This document shows, one piece after another, positions 51,722 through 63,470 of a stretch of DNA of 64,000 nucleotides (the stretch's first letter is position 1; each line of letters opens with the position of its first letter). Origin of the DNA: Allomesorhizobium sp043769475 (GTDB taxonomy: Bacteria; Pseudomonadota; Alphaproteobacteria; Rhizobiales; Rhizobiaceae); the NCBI RefSeq assembly GCF_043769475.1, contig NZ_CP171729.1, forward strand, positions 3,162,001 to 3,226,000, written 5' to 3'. The translations under genes were made by a program, and so were the position numbers. A model generated the notes under the pieces. That model did not search any database and was not told the origin of the DNA. It saw only the letters and a program-made list of their open reading frames with translations.

Positions 51722-52159
51722 ATGGCGCTCAAACGGATGGACAACGTAGGAATCGTCGTCGAAGATCTCGAAGGGACGATTGATTTCTTTCGCGAGCTCG
51801 GCCTTGAGCTCGAAGGGCGGGCCACGATCGAAGGCGAATGGGCCGGACGTGTCACTGGACTGGGCGATCAGCACGTCGAAATTGCCATGATGCGCACGCC
51901 GGACGGCCACAGCCGGCTTGAGCTATCCCGCTTCCTCAGGCCGCCTGTCGTCGCGGATCACCGCAACGCCCCGGTTAACGCTCTGGGCTATCTCCGCGTC
52001 ATGTTCACCGTGGACGACATCGACGAGACGCTTGAAAGGCTCCGCAATCGCGGCGCGCAGCTCGTAGGCGAAGTAGTCCAATATAAAGACGTGTATCGGC
52101 TCTGCTACATCCGCGGGCCTGAAGGGCTTCTCATCGGACTCGCCCAAGAACTCAGCTGA
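51722..52159 (+). CDS. VOC/glyoxalase-like protein
   Basis: 145 residues. One VOC unit pair: MDNVGIVVEDLEGTIDFFRE, GQHVEIAMMRTPDG-like metal region, LRVMFTVDDIDETLERLRNR and the closing PEGLLIGLAQELS. Glyoxalase/bleomycin-resistance fold; one catalytic or binding glutamate is in IRGPEGLLIGLAQE. The gene is bracketed by direct repeats, so it looks like an inserted single-gene unit. Confidence 0.8.
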   Translation: MALKRMDNVGIVVEDLEGTIDFFRELGLELEGRATIEGEWAGRVTGLGDQHVEIAMMRTPDGHSRLELSRFLRPPVVADHRNAPVNALGYLRVMFTVDDIDETLERLRNRGAQLVGEVVQYKDVYRLCYIRGPEGLLIGLAQELS

Positions 52160-52280
52160 GCCCAATACGACAACAATGACGAAGGGCGACCAATGTCAGC
52201 GAGCGCGTTTCACAAAGGGTTCGTTGTTGGGCTCGACGTATCGCAAGGCTCCCCTTCCAGAGTCCTGAATCAAGCACTTG

Positions 52281-52317
52281 CTCACCTGGCAAGCAGTTTT
52301 ATGAGTTCACGGCCTGG
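52281..52317. repeat. Direct repeat A, copy 2, containing TATGAGTTCACGGC
   Basis: This is the partner of 51664-51698. It covers the last codons and stop of the chimeric RTX-TetR reading frame on the minus strand and about 18 bases beyond. Confidence 0.65.
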
Positions 52318-53489
52318 TTCTCCAACCCTTCGAGCAGCGTGACGAGGGCGGCGTCCAGGGGGTCTGGGCCGACTTTCTCGAGCTGGAACAACCCTTCCAT
52401 AGTCAACATGGTGATGCCATGCATTTGCGCCCAGCAAGCTGCCGCCTGGCCCCGCACGTCGCGCTTGCGCAGCACTCCGCCAAGGATAGGGATAGCTGTC
52501 GTTGTTCCCACTATACCTGTCGCCGGATTCGTCCATGAACCTGGCGGCGTCTCGATCATGTCAGTCCTGAATACAATCCGATCCTCAGGTCCACCACTTT
52601 CGATCCAGTCGTATCCTTCGCCTACAATGATTGTATCAGGCTCCCCGTCGTCTGCTAGCAGGTAGTAGTCGATTTCGCCTTCACCGCCTTCCAGGATGTC
52701 TATTCCGAAGTCATCACTGAGTTCGTCACTGCCACTGCCGCCTATTAGGTGGTCATTTCCCAGGCCGCCATAAAGAAGATCATCACCTCCGCGCCCCTTG
52801 ATTATGTCATCACCCCCAAAACCCATAATGACGTCGGTACCGGAATAGCCGCTTACAGGTCCCGAGCTTTGGTTGTCTCCGATAACATGAACCCCGTTGG
52901 CCAGTTCTATGTCGTAAAGCCCATAGTCATGCGAGGGAAATAGTGAAGCCGACGCGCCAGCGTCTATTATACTCTGAAGATACTGAGTTGCCTCCGGGCC
53001 GCTGATGGACTCCGCCGTCAAGGTAGCCTCGATGAGCGTGATGGCGCCGGTTACCGGACCTGCCTCCACGAGATCGTCCCAAAAAGCAGCTTTCTTTTCT
53101 GGCGTATCGAGCGCGTTCAGTACAAAATTCGGTACCCAAGCGTCTACTGCAAGGCCATGATCCACGAACACATCGTTATGGTACTCTTGGATTTCTTGCC
53201 AACCTATGTCTCCGCCGTCACTGCGGGCTAAAAAATCCGCACGCATCAAGTCGAGGCCAATTTGAGCAACTTTCTCGCCTCGCGTCTCGTACGGAAAAAC
53301 TGCGGTTCCGCTTGACTCGACCATATAGATGTTCGCGGCAGCACCCATCAGCGTATCCGCACTGACGATACCAAGCGCTTGTGTGCCGTATGGCTCGTTA
53401 AACGATGCCAGCAATCCGTAGTATCCTATGCGATCACCCGCGTCTACATAGTAAGAAAGCCAGCCGATTTGCTCTTGGTTCAATCCCAT
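52299..53489 (-). CDS. RTX-type calcium-binding protein with a TetR-derived C-terminal tail (chimera)
   Basis: 396 residues. Residues 1-~205 are soluble (MGLNQEQIGWLSYYVDAGD, IGLDLMRADFLARSD), matching the N-terminal domain of some RTX/effector-like proteins. About 220-270 hold RTX nonamers: GFGGDDIIKGRGGDDLLYGG and GLGNDHLIGGSGSDELS. The last 56 residues (AACWAQMHGITMLTMEGLFQ, DPLDAALVTLLEGLE) are the ligand-domain end of a TetR repressor, joined in frame near 52470. The join removed the normal RTX C-terminal secretion signal region. Its start overlaps the end of the next gene by ten bases. Confidence 0.7.
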   Translation of the reverse strand: MGLNQEQIGWLSYYVDAGDRIGYYGLLASFNEPYGTQALGIVSADTLMGAAANIYMVESSGTAVFPYETRGEKVAQIGLDLMRADFLARSDGGDIGWQEIQEYHNDVFVDHGLAVDAWVPNFVLNALDTPEKKAAFWDDLVEAGPVTGAITLIEATLTAESISGPEATQYLQSIIDAGASASLFPSHDYGLYDIELANGVHVIGDNQSSGPVSGYSGTDVIMGFGGDDIIKGRGGDDLLYGGLGNDHLIGGSGSDELSDDFGIDILEGGEGEIDYYLLADDGEPDTIIVGEGYDWIESGGPEDRIVFRTDMIETPPGSWTNPATGIVGTTTAIPILGGVLRKRDVRGQAAACWAQMHGITMLTMEGLFQLEKVGPDPLDAALVTLLEGLENQAVNS

Positions 53490-54274
53490 ATCAATACTCC
53501 CGATTTTTCTGATATTTCTTCAATGTATACGCACGATAGGAAGGAAGTAACAATATTCTTTATCTCTTTCCATTTTGCAACATTGTCTGCGTCATAGGAC
53601 GCAGTTACATCAATGTTTCTATAATCAAAAAGATGCTGACATTGTGGAAATCTTCCCGGCATCGGCGCGTCACATCTAAAAAAATCGGTGAATCTACCTC
53701 CAGATTGCGCGATATAGGTGCGTTTTCGTTCCCATGTTGAAGTCTTTCGATTGAGAACTTCGAACAATCCATCGATCTGGGAAGGCTGGAGTTCGAGAGG
53801 CGGCATATCGAACGACCAAGGAAGTCCAGTCATGATGCGCACGCTACCGGCGATCACTTTTTCCAGGCTATACCGGTCGTGCAGCAGGAAGCGGAACGAT
53901 GGCGGCAGATCGCTCGGCTTGATTGGCTTGCCGGCCAGAGTGTGCCGCATCGACCACGGGAGGGGACCGCCATCCATCTGCATCACAAAATTTTCGCCGG
54001 ATTGCCTGCTGGGCATCTCGCCAGGGTCTAGCGAGAAGGGCCATGCCTGATAATCTTGAGGAAAAACGAGACGAACGCTGACGGCCGGGTCGAACGATGC
54101 GGGAGGCGAGCTCCGCGGCCCTTCATCCTCTATGATCACCTCTGTTGGCGGCCCGGCCTCCTGGAAAGCAGCACAACTCGGCTCGGCTTTCACTTGCACG
54201 ACAACCGGACCTGCAAGCGCAAATAACGCTATGCTACCAAACAATATTTGTTTTCTGGCCGCACTTCTGACCAT
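53480..54274 (-). CDS. Exported immunity-like protein paired with the RTX gene
   Basis: 264 residues, transcribed first. A hydrophobic N-terminal segment (KQILFGSIALFALAGPVVVQ) acts as signal or anchor. The C-terminal block FFRCDAPMPGRFPQCQHLFD, then IDVTASYDADNVAKWKEIKN and VTSFLSC, resembles the cysteine-pair/W-x-x-I ending of proteins coded beside secreted effectors. The ATG at 54274 has AAGAGGG upstream. The RTX gene starts within its last ten bases. Notably lower GC than neighbours, suggesting transfer. Role as immunity or chaperone is an inference. Confidence 0.6.
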   Translation of the reverse strand: MVRSAARKQILFGSIALFALAGPVVVQVKAEPSCAAFQEAGPPTEVIIEDEGPRSSPPASFDPAVSVRLVFPQDYQAWPFSLDPGEMPSRQSGENFVMQMDGGPLPWSMRHTLAGKPIKPSDLPPSFRFLLHDRYSLEKVIAGSVRIMTGLPWSFDMPPLELQPSQIDGLFEVLNRKTSTWERKRTYIAQSGGRFTDFFRCDAPMPGRFPQCQHLFDYRNIDVTASYDADNVAKWKEIKNIVTSFLSCVYIEEISEKSGVLIWD

Positions 54275-54801
54275 TCGACTTGCCCTCTTAAACCCGCATA
54301 AAAATACATTCCACAGACTTACGGCAAATTCAATGGAAATATCAAGTCTAACCAATGTTTCTTTGCACTACATTAGACGATTAAAATATCGCAGGAAAGG
54401 ATGTTATTAAAAGATTAACCAAGAAGGGACTGCACAATAGTGGGCGGGCTTAAACGAGAAAGGGCGGCTCATGGGGATGCTTTCGCTGTGCTCCCTGGCT
54501 GGATCGCATAGCCTGCCAGCGTAAACTTCAGCGGCGGCCCGGACGTTCTACAGATGCCCCGCTCATCATCGGCTTCTAGGATCTCAGGGAGCAGACGCGT
54601 GTTCCGGGCGGCCCGAGGGAGCGTCCCGAGCCTCAGCTCGGCCGAGCTCGAAAGGCGCATCAATGGCCTGCGAGAAGCCAATGGAATGGTGGTGAGGGTC
54701 GACTCTACCCTAAGCGGGAAGGTCGGCTTACGAGAAGAGCCGGGAAAGTCGGCAATTGGCGCAACCTGCTCGTTCCGATCAAAGAGACAGACGGCAGAGA
54801 A

Positions 54802-54884
54802 CCACCAATCTCAGCCGTTCGCGTTTATGAGTTCCCGGCTCAGCCTTGCTGCAAAAGTGCCTGCGCCAACTCTTCCCATTCCGC
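54802..54884. repeat. Direct repeat B, copy 1 (83 bp; 82 identical)
   Basis: Identical to 57157-57239 except one base (C at 54835, A at 57190), 2,355 bases apart. It comprises the last 14 codons and stop of the gene at 57195-57488 plus 38 downstream bases, including TATGAGTTCCCGGC. Confidence 0.85.
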
Positions 54885-55024
54885 TTCGGCGCCGGCAGAG
54901 CGCGCCGAACCTCGAAACCGCCAAGGTCGCGGGAACGCGGAACGATGAGGGTTTCGATCGCGTCGAGGCCAACCTCATCGGGGCAGCCCGGTTCGATTGC
55001 TGGGTTCCAACTCATGCGCGTCAT
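54885..55024 (-). pseudogene. Truncated pirin family gene (N-terminal 46 codons)
   Basis: MTRMSWNPAIEPGCPDEVGL followed by IETLIVPRSRDLGGFEVRRALPAP is the pirin start, with AGGAGAGG before the ATG at 55024. The frame enters direct repeat B immediately after RRALPAP, and the rest of the cupin barrel with its metal ligands is absent. Pirin genes often sit beside LysR and isochorismatase-like genes, as here, so this is the remnant of an original neighbour. Confidence 0.7.
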
Positions 55025-55291
55025 CCTCTCCTGGGCTTCCGGGCGGCCTCGCCCCTCGCCGATGAGAAGGCGAATGCCCGGTTTCCGTCAATCTGCACGG
55101 CGCGAGCGGGTTGAGTACTACCCGCCCGACGACGGCCCGAACTAGCGAGCGGCTGTCTCCGCAGCTAGCCACGCAATGCGCCAAGCTGTGTCGCGGAAAG
55201 TGGAACGAGCAGGCAATGTCGCTGAGGTCGGCGGCTCGCAGGAGAGCCACGGTCGCGCGCCGTCTGCCAAGGCTCCGCGGATGTCAGTGCT

Positions 55292-56185
55292 TTACCGGTC
55301 GAGACCCCAGAGGTGGGGATTTCGTTCGAAATGCTCGATCAGCATTTCGGTGAGTATCCGTATCTTCCGTGCCGGATGCTGACCCGGGGGGCGGATGACA
55401 TATGCACCCGCTGGCGGTGGCGGATACCGTGTCATGATCGGAACGAGCGCGCCGGTGGCCACATAGTCATAGGTGATGCAATCGGGGAGCCAAGCGATGC
55501 CGAGTCCTGCTGCTGCTGCGGCGGCGAGCGCCGTTGCGTTGTCGGCCTTGAACCTGCCCTGCGGCTGAACCATGACGATCTTGTCGCCATCCAAGAGTTG
55601 CCAGGCTTCGGTTCCCTGCATGAGGGCCTGATGGGCAACGAGCTCCTCCGGCGTCTCAGGCGACCCATGCGCTTTGATGTAGTCCGGACTCGCGACCAGC
55701 TTCCCGTAGATCGGCCCAACACGTCTCGCGATCAGGTTGGAGTCCTGAAGGTAGCCAACCCGGATTGCACAATCAAAACCCTCGGCGATGAGATCGACGA
55801 AGCGATCGCTGTAGGAGGTATGGATGTGGAGGTGCGGGTGGTGTCGCGCCATATCCGCGAGCACGGGGGCGAAGTGAGTCGGGCCGAAAGAAATCGGCAC
55901 GGCGATTCGCAGGCGGCCGCGAAGGTCACCGGCGGGTAGAATCGTTTCCTTGGCCAAGTCGATCTCGGCGCTGACCCTGGCTGCGTGGTCGCGAAACGTG
56001 ACCCCGGCTTCGGTGAGAGCGGCGCCGCGGGTGGTTCGTGCAAGGAGTTGGGCGCCAAGTTCCGCTTCAAGCCGGAACAACCGCCGGCTGACGATTGACT
56101 TGGAGACGCCGAGCCGGCGCGCAGCGGCCGATACGCCCCCTGCATCGGCCACTGCGACGAATGTCTGTAGATCTTCGATGTCCAA
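55292..56185 (-). CDS. LysR-type regulator
   Basis: 297 residues from a TTG start at 56185, preceded by GAGG. LysR helix-turn-helix: TFVAVADAGGVSAAARRLGV, SKSIVSRRLFRLEAEL, then a periplasmic-binding-like effector domain (LRIAVPISFGPTHFAPVLAD...). It resembles the AaeR/DmlR-like subgroup. It diverges from the isochorismatase-like gene across 153 bases and probably controls it and, formerly, the truncated pirin gene. Confidence 0.85.
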   Translation of the reverse strand: MDIEDLQTFVAVADAGGVSAAARRLGVSKSIVSRRLFRLEAELGAQLLARTTRGAALTEAGVTFRDHAARVSAEIDLAKETILPAGDLRGRLRIAVPISFGPTHFAPVLADMARHHPHLHIHTSYSDRFVDLIAEGFDCAIRVGYLQDSNLIARRVGPIYGKLVASPDYIKAHGSPETPEELVAHQALMQGTEAWQLLDGDKIVMVQPQGRFKADNATALAAAAAAGLGIAWLPDCITYDYVATGALVPIMTRYPPPPAGAYVIRPPGQHPARKIRILTEMLIEHFERNPHLWGLDR

Positions 56186-56338
56186 TTCGGCGTTCCTCGG
56201 TTCGCGACACAGCTTCCCCGAATATGGCACTACCGCATCGCCAAAAGGAACAGCAAATTGCGTCCAGGCAACGTCGCCGCTGGCGCATGTCTCCCGTGAA
56301 CCCATTGCCGTCCATAGCGGCAGAGAAAGGAAGTCTTG

Positions 56339-56992
56339 ATGACCCCTCGTAACGGACTTGATTCGCTTCTTCGTCCCGAAGACTCGGTCCTCGTTCTGAT
56401 CGATCACCAGCCTTATCAACTCGCAAACCTGAACAGCCACGATCCGCACATGGTGGTCAACAACACGACCGCGCTGGCGAAGCTAGCAAAAGCCTTCAAT
56501 GTTCCGACCATTCTCACCAGCGTGATCGCGGCGCGCGGCGGACTCCTCTTTAAGCAGATCACCGACGTATTTCCGGACCAGGAAGTCATCGATCGCACCT
56601 GGGTGAACACCTGGCAGGACGAGAATGTGGTGAACGTCGTCAAGGCGACCGGCCGCAAGCAGCTGATCATCGCCGGCCTGTGGACCGAGGTCTGCGTCGC
56701 AATGCCTGTTATCCAGGCCGCCGGCGAAGGCTGGGACGTGACCGTGATCACCGACGCGTCGGGCGGGATTTCGAAGGAGTCTCACGAAGTTGCCATCCAG
56801 CGAATGATCGCGGCTGGCGCAAACATGATGACCGTGATGGCGCTCGCTGGCGAATGGCAACGCGATTGGGCGCGCACCGAGCATGTCGAGGGGCTGACCG
56901 AGATTCTCATCCAGCACTTCGGCGGCAGCGGCATCGCGTATCTTTGGGAGCAGCAGCTGCTCAACACGCCGGTGGCAAGCGACGCGGGCTAA
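56339..56992 (+). CDS. Isochorismatase-like cysteine hydrolase (YcaC type)
   Basis: 217 residues. The catalytic aspartate is in VLVLIDHQPYQLANLNSHDP, and the nucleophile cysteine in LIIAGLWTEVCVAMPVIQAA, with the cis-peptide region before it. These residues and length match YcaC-type hydrolases of unknown substrate. AAAGGAAG precedes the ATG at 56339. Divergent LysR is its likely regulator. Confidence 0.85.
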   Translation: MTPRNGLDSLLRPEDSVLVLIDHQPYQLANLNSHDPHMVVNNTTALAKLAKAFNVPTILTSVIAARGGLLFKQITDVFPDQEVIDRTWVNTWQDENVVNVVKATGRKQLIIAGLWTEVCVAMPVIQAAGEGWDVTVITDASGGISKESHEVAIQRMIAAGANMMTVMALAGEWQRDWARTEHVEGLTEILIQHFGGSGIAYLWEQQLLNTPVASDAG

Positions 56993-57156
56993 CCTGAATA
57001 GGGATGACGAGCATTCAGAACGATGCGTCGCAAGGAAGTTGAACACGCATCGGGCCTCGTCATCCCACGCTTGTTGATCGGCCCTTGAACGGAAAAGCTG
57101 CACCTGCTGGGTCCGGCTGGCCTGGGGAGCGCGCCTAAAAGCGGACTGACGGGTTT

Positions 57157-57239
57157 CCACCAATCTCAGCCGTTCGCGTTTATGAGTTCACGGCTCAGCC
57201 TTGCTGCAAAAGTGCCTGCGCCAACTCTTCCCATTCCGC
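57157..57239. repeat. Direct repeat B, copy 2
   Basis: Partner of 54802-54884. This copy is in its native position, covering the end of the gene at 57195 and its 3' flank, with TATGAGTTCACGGC at 57181-57194. Confidence 0.85.
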
Positions 57240-57488
57240 ATCGAGCGTCAAGGTCGACGGTTTGGCGCCGCAGCGGCGATACCAGTATTCCGCATTCGAC
57301 TGATCGCCTTCCTTGCGATGGAGGTAGGCATGCACATGCATGCCCGCGGTGTCATCGTGCTCCTGCGCGCGCTCGTGCGCCTTGTTCCAATCGCCTTTTC
57401 CATCCCACCACAGCGCCTGCAATGCAGCGCTCAAGCCGGCGGGCGGCTGTGGCTTTGCGATCGGATCTCTGAAGGTTTGCAGATCCAT
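57195..57488 (-). CDS. Small conserved protein, 97 residues
   Basis: Soluble, with two helix-rich blocks: LSAALQALWWDGKGDWNKAH, then AGMHVHAYLHRKEGDQSNAE, YWYRRCG. This small family recurs in Rhizobiales and other proteobacteria; repeat-like WxxGxxxxAHxxxQ and HRKEG motifs suggest a TPR-like helical hairpin. Function unknown. Its last 14 codons recur at 54840-54884 in a duplicated fragment. Confidence 0.7.
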   Translation of the reverse strand: MDLQTFRDPIAKPQPPAGLSAALQALWWDGKGDWNKAHERAQEHDDTAGMHVHAYLHRKEGDQSNAEYWYRRCGAKPSTLTLDAEWEELAQALLQQG

Positions 57489-57660
57489 TTTTGCCGCCGT
57501 CGTGAAGGCCAGGGCCGATAATACCAGCGCCGCCGGCCGAGCGGTAGCGTGTAGCGCGCGATTGCCGGAATGACCGCATGGGGTCTGGAGAGCCGGTTCA
57601 AATCATTGTCGGCTTTCAGGGTGTCGTCCGGCTTCATCGCCGGCACGTCCGGAGGCGGGT

Positions 57661-58287
57661 TTACCTCTTGCCTTCCTGCTGGCGCTGCTCGGTCCCGGCG
57701 CCGCCGGTGAAACGCCTCACGGCGCGCTGCATGGCGCCCCACTGTTCGCCTTCGTCGAGTCCCCGCTGCTTGTGGTATCTCATGTGGAAATAGGCGATCC
57801 CGTCGACCCTGCGCCACCAGTCCCCCGGCCGCTCGACCGACAGGCCGACGCGCCGGCGTTTTTCGCCGTTCACCGGGGCTACGCCCGAAAAGTCCGACCT
57901 GGCGTAGAAGCTGTGCAGCGCCCTTCCCTCCCCGTCGACCAGCACCGCCGCCGCGCCCAGCGTATCTTCGCTGACGGTTTCTCCGCCTCTGAACTCGAAA
58001 TGGATCGTCGCCTTTCCGTCCTCATCGACATGCAGCCAGGAAAGGCCCTCCTCGCTGCTCCTGCCGTAGCGCCATCGGAAGGACAGCCGGTCCGGCCCCT
58101 GCAGCGTCTGCACGACCTTGTTGAACGGCGGCGGCAGCGTTCCGAAGGGAACGAGATCGCCATAGGGCTTCTCGATCACCACGATCAGCCTATCCGGATC
58201 GTCGCGGTCCGGAAAGACTGTGTAGGCTGAAGCCGGCCCGACCGCCGAAATCATCGCGATCAGCACCGTCGTCGGCAGGAGCCGCAT
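57661..58287 (-). CDS. Secreted hypothetical protein, 208 residues
   Basis: A signal peptide (MRLLPTTVLIAMISAVGPAS, cleaved near SAYT) and a beta-rich body (LSFRWRYGRSSEEGLSWLHV, GKATIHFEFRGG, RRRVGLSVERPGDWW). AAAGGACG lies before the ATG at 58287. No family recognised. Confidence 0.6.
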   Translation of the reverse strand: MRLLPTTVLIAMISAVGPASAYTVFPDRDDPDRLIVVIEKPYGDLVPFGTLPPPFNKVVQTLQGPDRLSFRWRYGRSSEEGLSWLHVDEDGKATIHFEFRGGETVSEDTLGAAAVLVDGEGRALHSFYARSDFSGVAPVNGEKRRRVGLSVERPGDWWRRVDGIAYFHMRYHKQRGLDEGEQWGAMQRAVRRFTGGAGTEQRQQEGKR

Positions 58288-58368
58288 TGGGTTGTCGTCC
58301 TTTCCCCGCCCGGGATATTCCCAGCCGCAAGCCGTAGGCGCAAGCACGATGCGAATGCGCGCTCTACC

Positions 58369-58575
58369 TCACTCGCCGTCGTCCCGAGGCACGGCGAGCC
58401 CGGAGGTCTTCTCGTCCTCGCTTGCCTGCGGCCGCCGCGCGCGCTTTTCCGTCGCGTCCGCCTGCTTCAGCGCATCGCCCTTCCAGCTCTCGTCCTTGTC
58501 GCGTTCGCGCAGTTCCTTCTTGATCTGGCTCCTGCCCTTATGGCCGCGCTCGACGGCCGCCTGTTCGTTGCGCAT
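58369..58575 (-). CDS. Small, highly charged hydrophilic protein
   Basis: 68 residues, rich in R, K, E and D (IKKELRERDKDESWKGDALK), no hydrophobic segment. AAGGAGGATAACC precedes the ATG, and a perfect EcfG-like promoter lies at 58609-58633. Third member of the group at 3031 and 36815. No family recognised. Confidence 0.65.
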   Translation of the reverse strand: MRNEQAAVERGHKGRSQIKKELRERDKDESWKGDALKQADATEKRARRPQASEDEKTSGLAVPRDDGE

Positions 58576-58608
58576 GGTTATCCTCCTTGATCCCTTTCGG
58601 TGTAGGCC

Positions 58609-58633
58609 AACGCGTCCCAGGCGGGCATGTTCC
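58609..58633 (-). promoter_or_regulatory. Consensus EcfG promoter, GGAAC-N16-CGTT
   Basis: On the minus strand GGAAC (58633-58629) and CGTT (58612-58609) are 16 bases apart, both exact, 34 bases before the small charged protein gene. Confidence 0.6.
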
Positions 58634-58822
58634 AAAAGGCTGCGACCCGTTTGCGGGTCCGCATTTTCGGGGTTACGCGCGCCAGAACATTTGCCTATAA
58701 GGCGCCCTTAGCCTGACTTCAGAAATCGCAGCGCCGCCGGCCGGGCCCCCGCGCCGGATTTTCGCGCGCAAGCCCACCCGCGACGCGTTAGCGCGCGAAA
58801 CAAAGAACCACGGACCTCGCTC

Positions 58823-62302
<3,480 letters not shown>

Positions 62303-62311
62303 GCACCAACG

Positions 62312-62612
62312 CCCACCCTCCCCCTTGCGGGGAGGGTCGATCCGCCAAGCGGATCGGGGTGGGGGTGGTTCCGCTGGGCGCGAGCGTCGCGATTAGCCAA
62401 TCTCCCCCTTGAGGGGGAGATGGCCGGCAGGCCAGAGGGGCGTCGTTGACAGTTGCACGCGACGCCGAAGCTGCTTTCCCCTCATCCTCATCCTGAGCGC
62501 ACCAACGCTCCTCATCCTGAGCTTGTCGAAGGATGGAGGCGCAACGCCGAAGCCGCCCCCCTCTCCCCGTCACTATACGGGGAGAGGATGCCGGCAGGCA
62601 GGTGAGGGGCAG
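62312..62612. repeat. Cluster of palindromic intergenic mosaic repeats downstream of carB
   Basis: Adjoining hairpins: CCCTCCCC/GGGGAGGG and CGATCCGC/GCGGATCG (62312-62368), TCTCCCCC/GGGGGAGA (62401-62420) with GGCCGGCAGGCC, a CTCATCCTGAGC-type unit (~62480-62535), and CCTCTCCCCGT/ACGGGGAGAGG (62560-62587). These are the kinds of short palindromes that make up rhizobial intergenic mosaic elements. The first could also terminate carB transcription. Confidence 0.7.
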
Positions 62613-62951
62613 CGCCAGCTTCCGAACCGTTCTCTCCGCCCCGGGTCAATTCGCCCCGGCAAAAGTGAGAAAGACCGTCCGGTGCTGATATAAAAGTACA
62701 AATGGCCGACGCTTCATCGTAGCGAATTCAATTCGTGAGCAGCTTTTTCGAGTCTTTGACTTGCTTTTTAGGCATAAGCCATTGACAATACTTTTTAAAA
62801 AACGAATCAGGGGGATGAATAAGCCTTATAGATATTCCAGATTCCCGCGAGACTTTCCATTCGCGGAACCCTGCCTTTGGCGCCGACGTGCGGTCACTCC
62901 ATGGCAGCCATTTTTCTTGCGGAGGCAATTTGTTCTCTATATGTTCTAGAC
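62613..62951. other. Intergenic stretch before the HD-domain gene
   Basis: About 340 bases, with AT-rich stretches; no gene or repeat seen. Weak open frames lack motifs. Confidence 0.4.
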
Positions 62952-63470
62952 ATGCCGACCATGAAGCGCATTCGTGATCCTATCCACGGACTTATCACCT
63001 TCGACCTTGAGGACGAGGTTGATCGCGCCGCGTGGCGCCTCATCGACACTCCCGAATTTCAACGCTTGCGTCGAGTGAAACAGCTGGGCGTTTCAGAGTT
63101 CACCTTTCCGGGTGCAACCCACTCGCGTCTTGCTCATTCGATTGGCGTGTTCCATATCGCTCGGCGGCTCATGAAGGTTGCAGAGCGTTATGTAGCCGGA
63201 GACAAGCGAAAGCCTCATCGCATGCGTGCCGCGCTGCTGGCGGCACTCCTACATGACCTTGGTCATGGGCCGTTCAGCCACGCCTTCGAGAATGCCGAAA
63301 AAGCTCGATTGCCGAAGGACCGCTACCGCGACCACGAAGATTGGACCGCTGAATTGATCTGTCGGAAAGCCGGCAATGTCCGAAGCATTCTCAAGGAAGA
63401 ATTTGGCGTCGACGGCTCAGTGGCGGACGATATTGCGGCCATGCTTAGTGTCCGTTCCAAAAAGAGTTGA
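62952..63470 (+). pseudogene. HD-domain phosphohydrolase, truncated by an insertion
   Basis: 172 residues remain. RIRDPIHGLITFDLEDEVDR, PEFQRLRRVKQLGVSEFTFP, GATHSRLAHSIGVFHIARRL and the HD motif ALLHDLGHGPFSHAFEN are those of the SAMHD1/YdhJ-like deoxynucleotide phosphohydrolases of about 400 residues or more. The frame stops after MLSVRSKKS at the edge of the IS5-type element, so the C-terminal half is lost or displaced. It probably makes no complete enzyme. Confidence 0.75.

Larger units (their letters stand above)
54275..55291. other. Rearranged stretch without an intact gene
   Basis: About 1 kb. It includes AT-rich upstream DNA of the effector-like pair, then GC-rich sequence without a convincing gene, the 83-base repeat (54802-54884), a pirin N-terminal remnant (54885-55024), and about 265 further bases in which I see nothing. 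Open frames here look like composites of fragments. Confidence 0.5.

Noticed and set aside
51680..51910. A 76-residue minus-strand frame ending QAVNS
   Set aside because: It lies antisense to the VOC gene; only its final residues, from direct repeat A, are meaningful.
54554..55114. A 186-residue open frame on the plus strand
   Set aside because: It runs antisense through the pirin remnant and repeat B, has no coherent motif and no good ribosome-binding site; a composite of fragments.
62312..62612. Tandem palindromes that might be a CRISPR array
   Set aside because: The units differ in sequence, there are no regular spacers and no cas genes; they are intergenic mosaic repeats.
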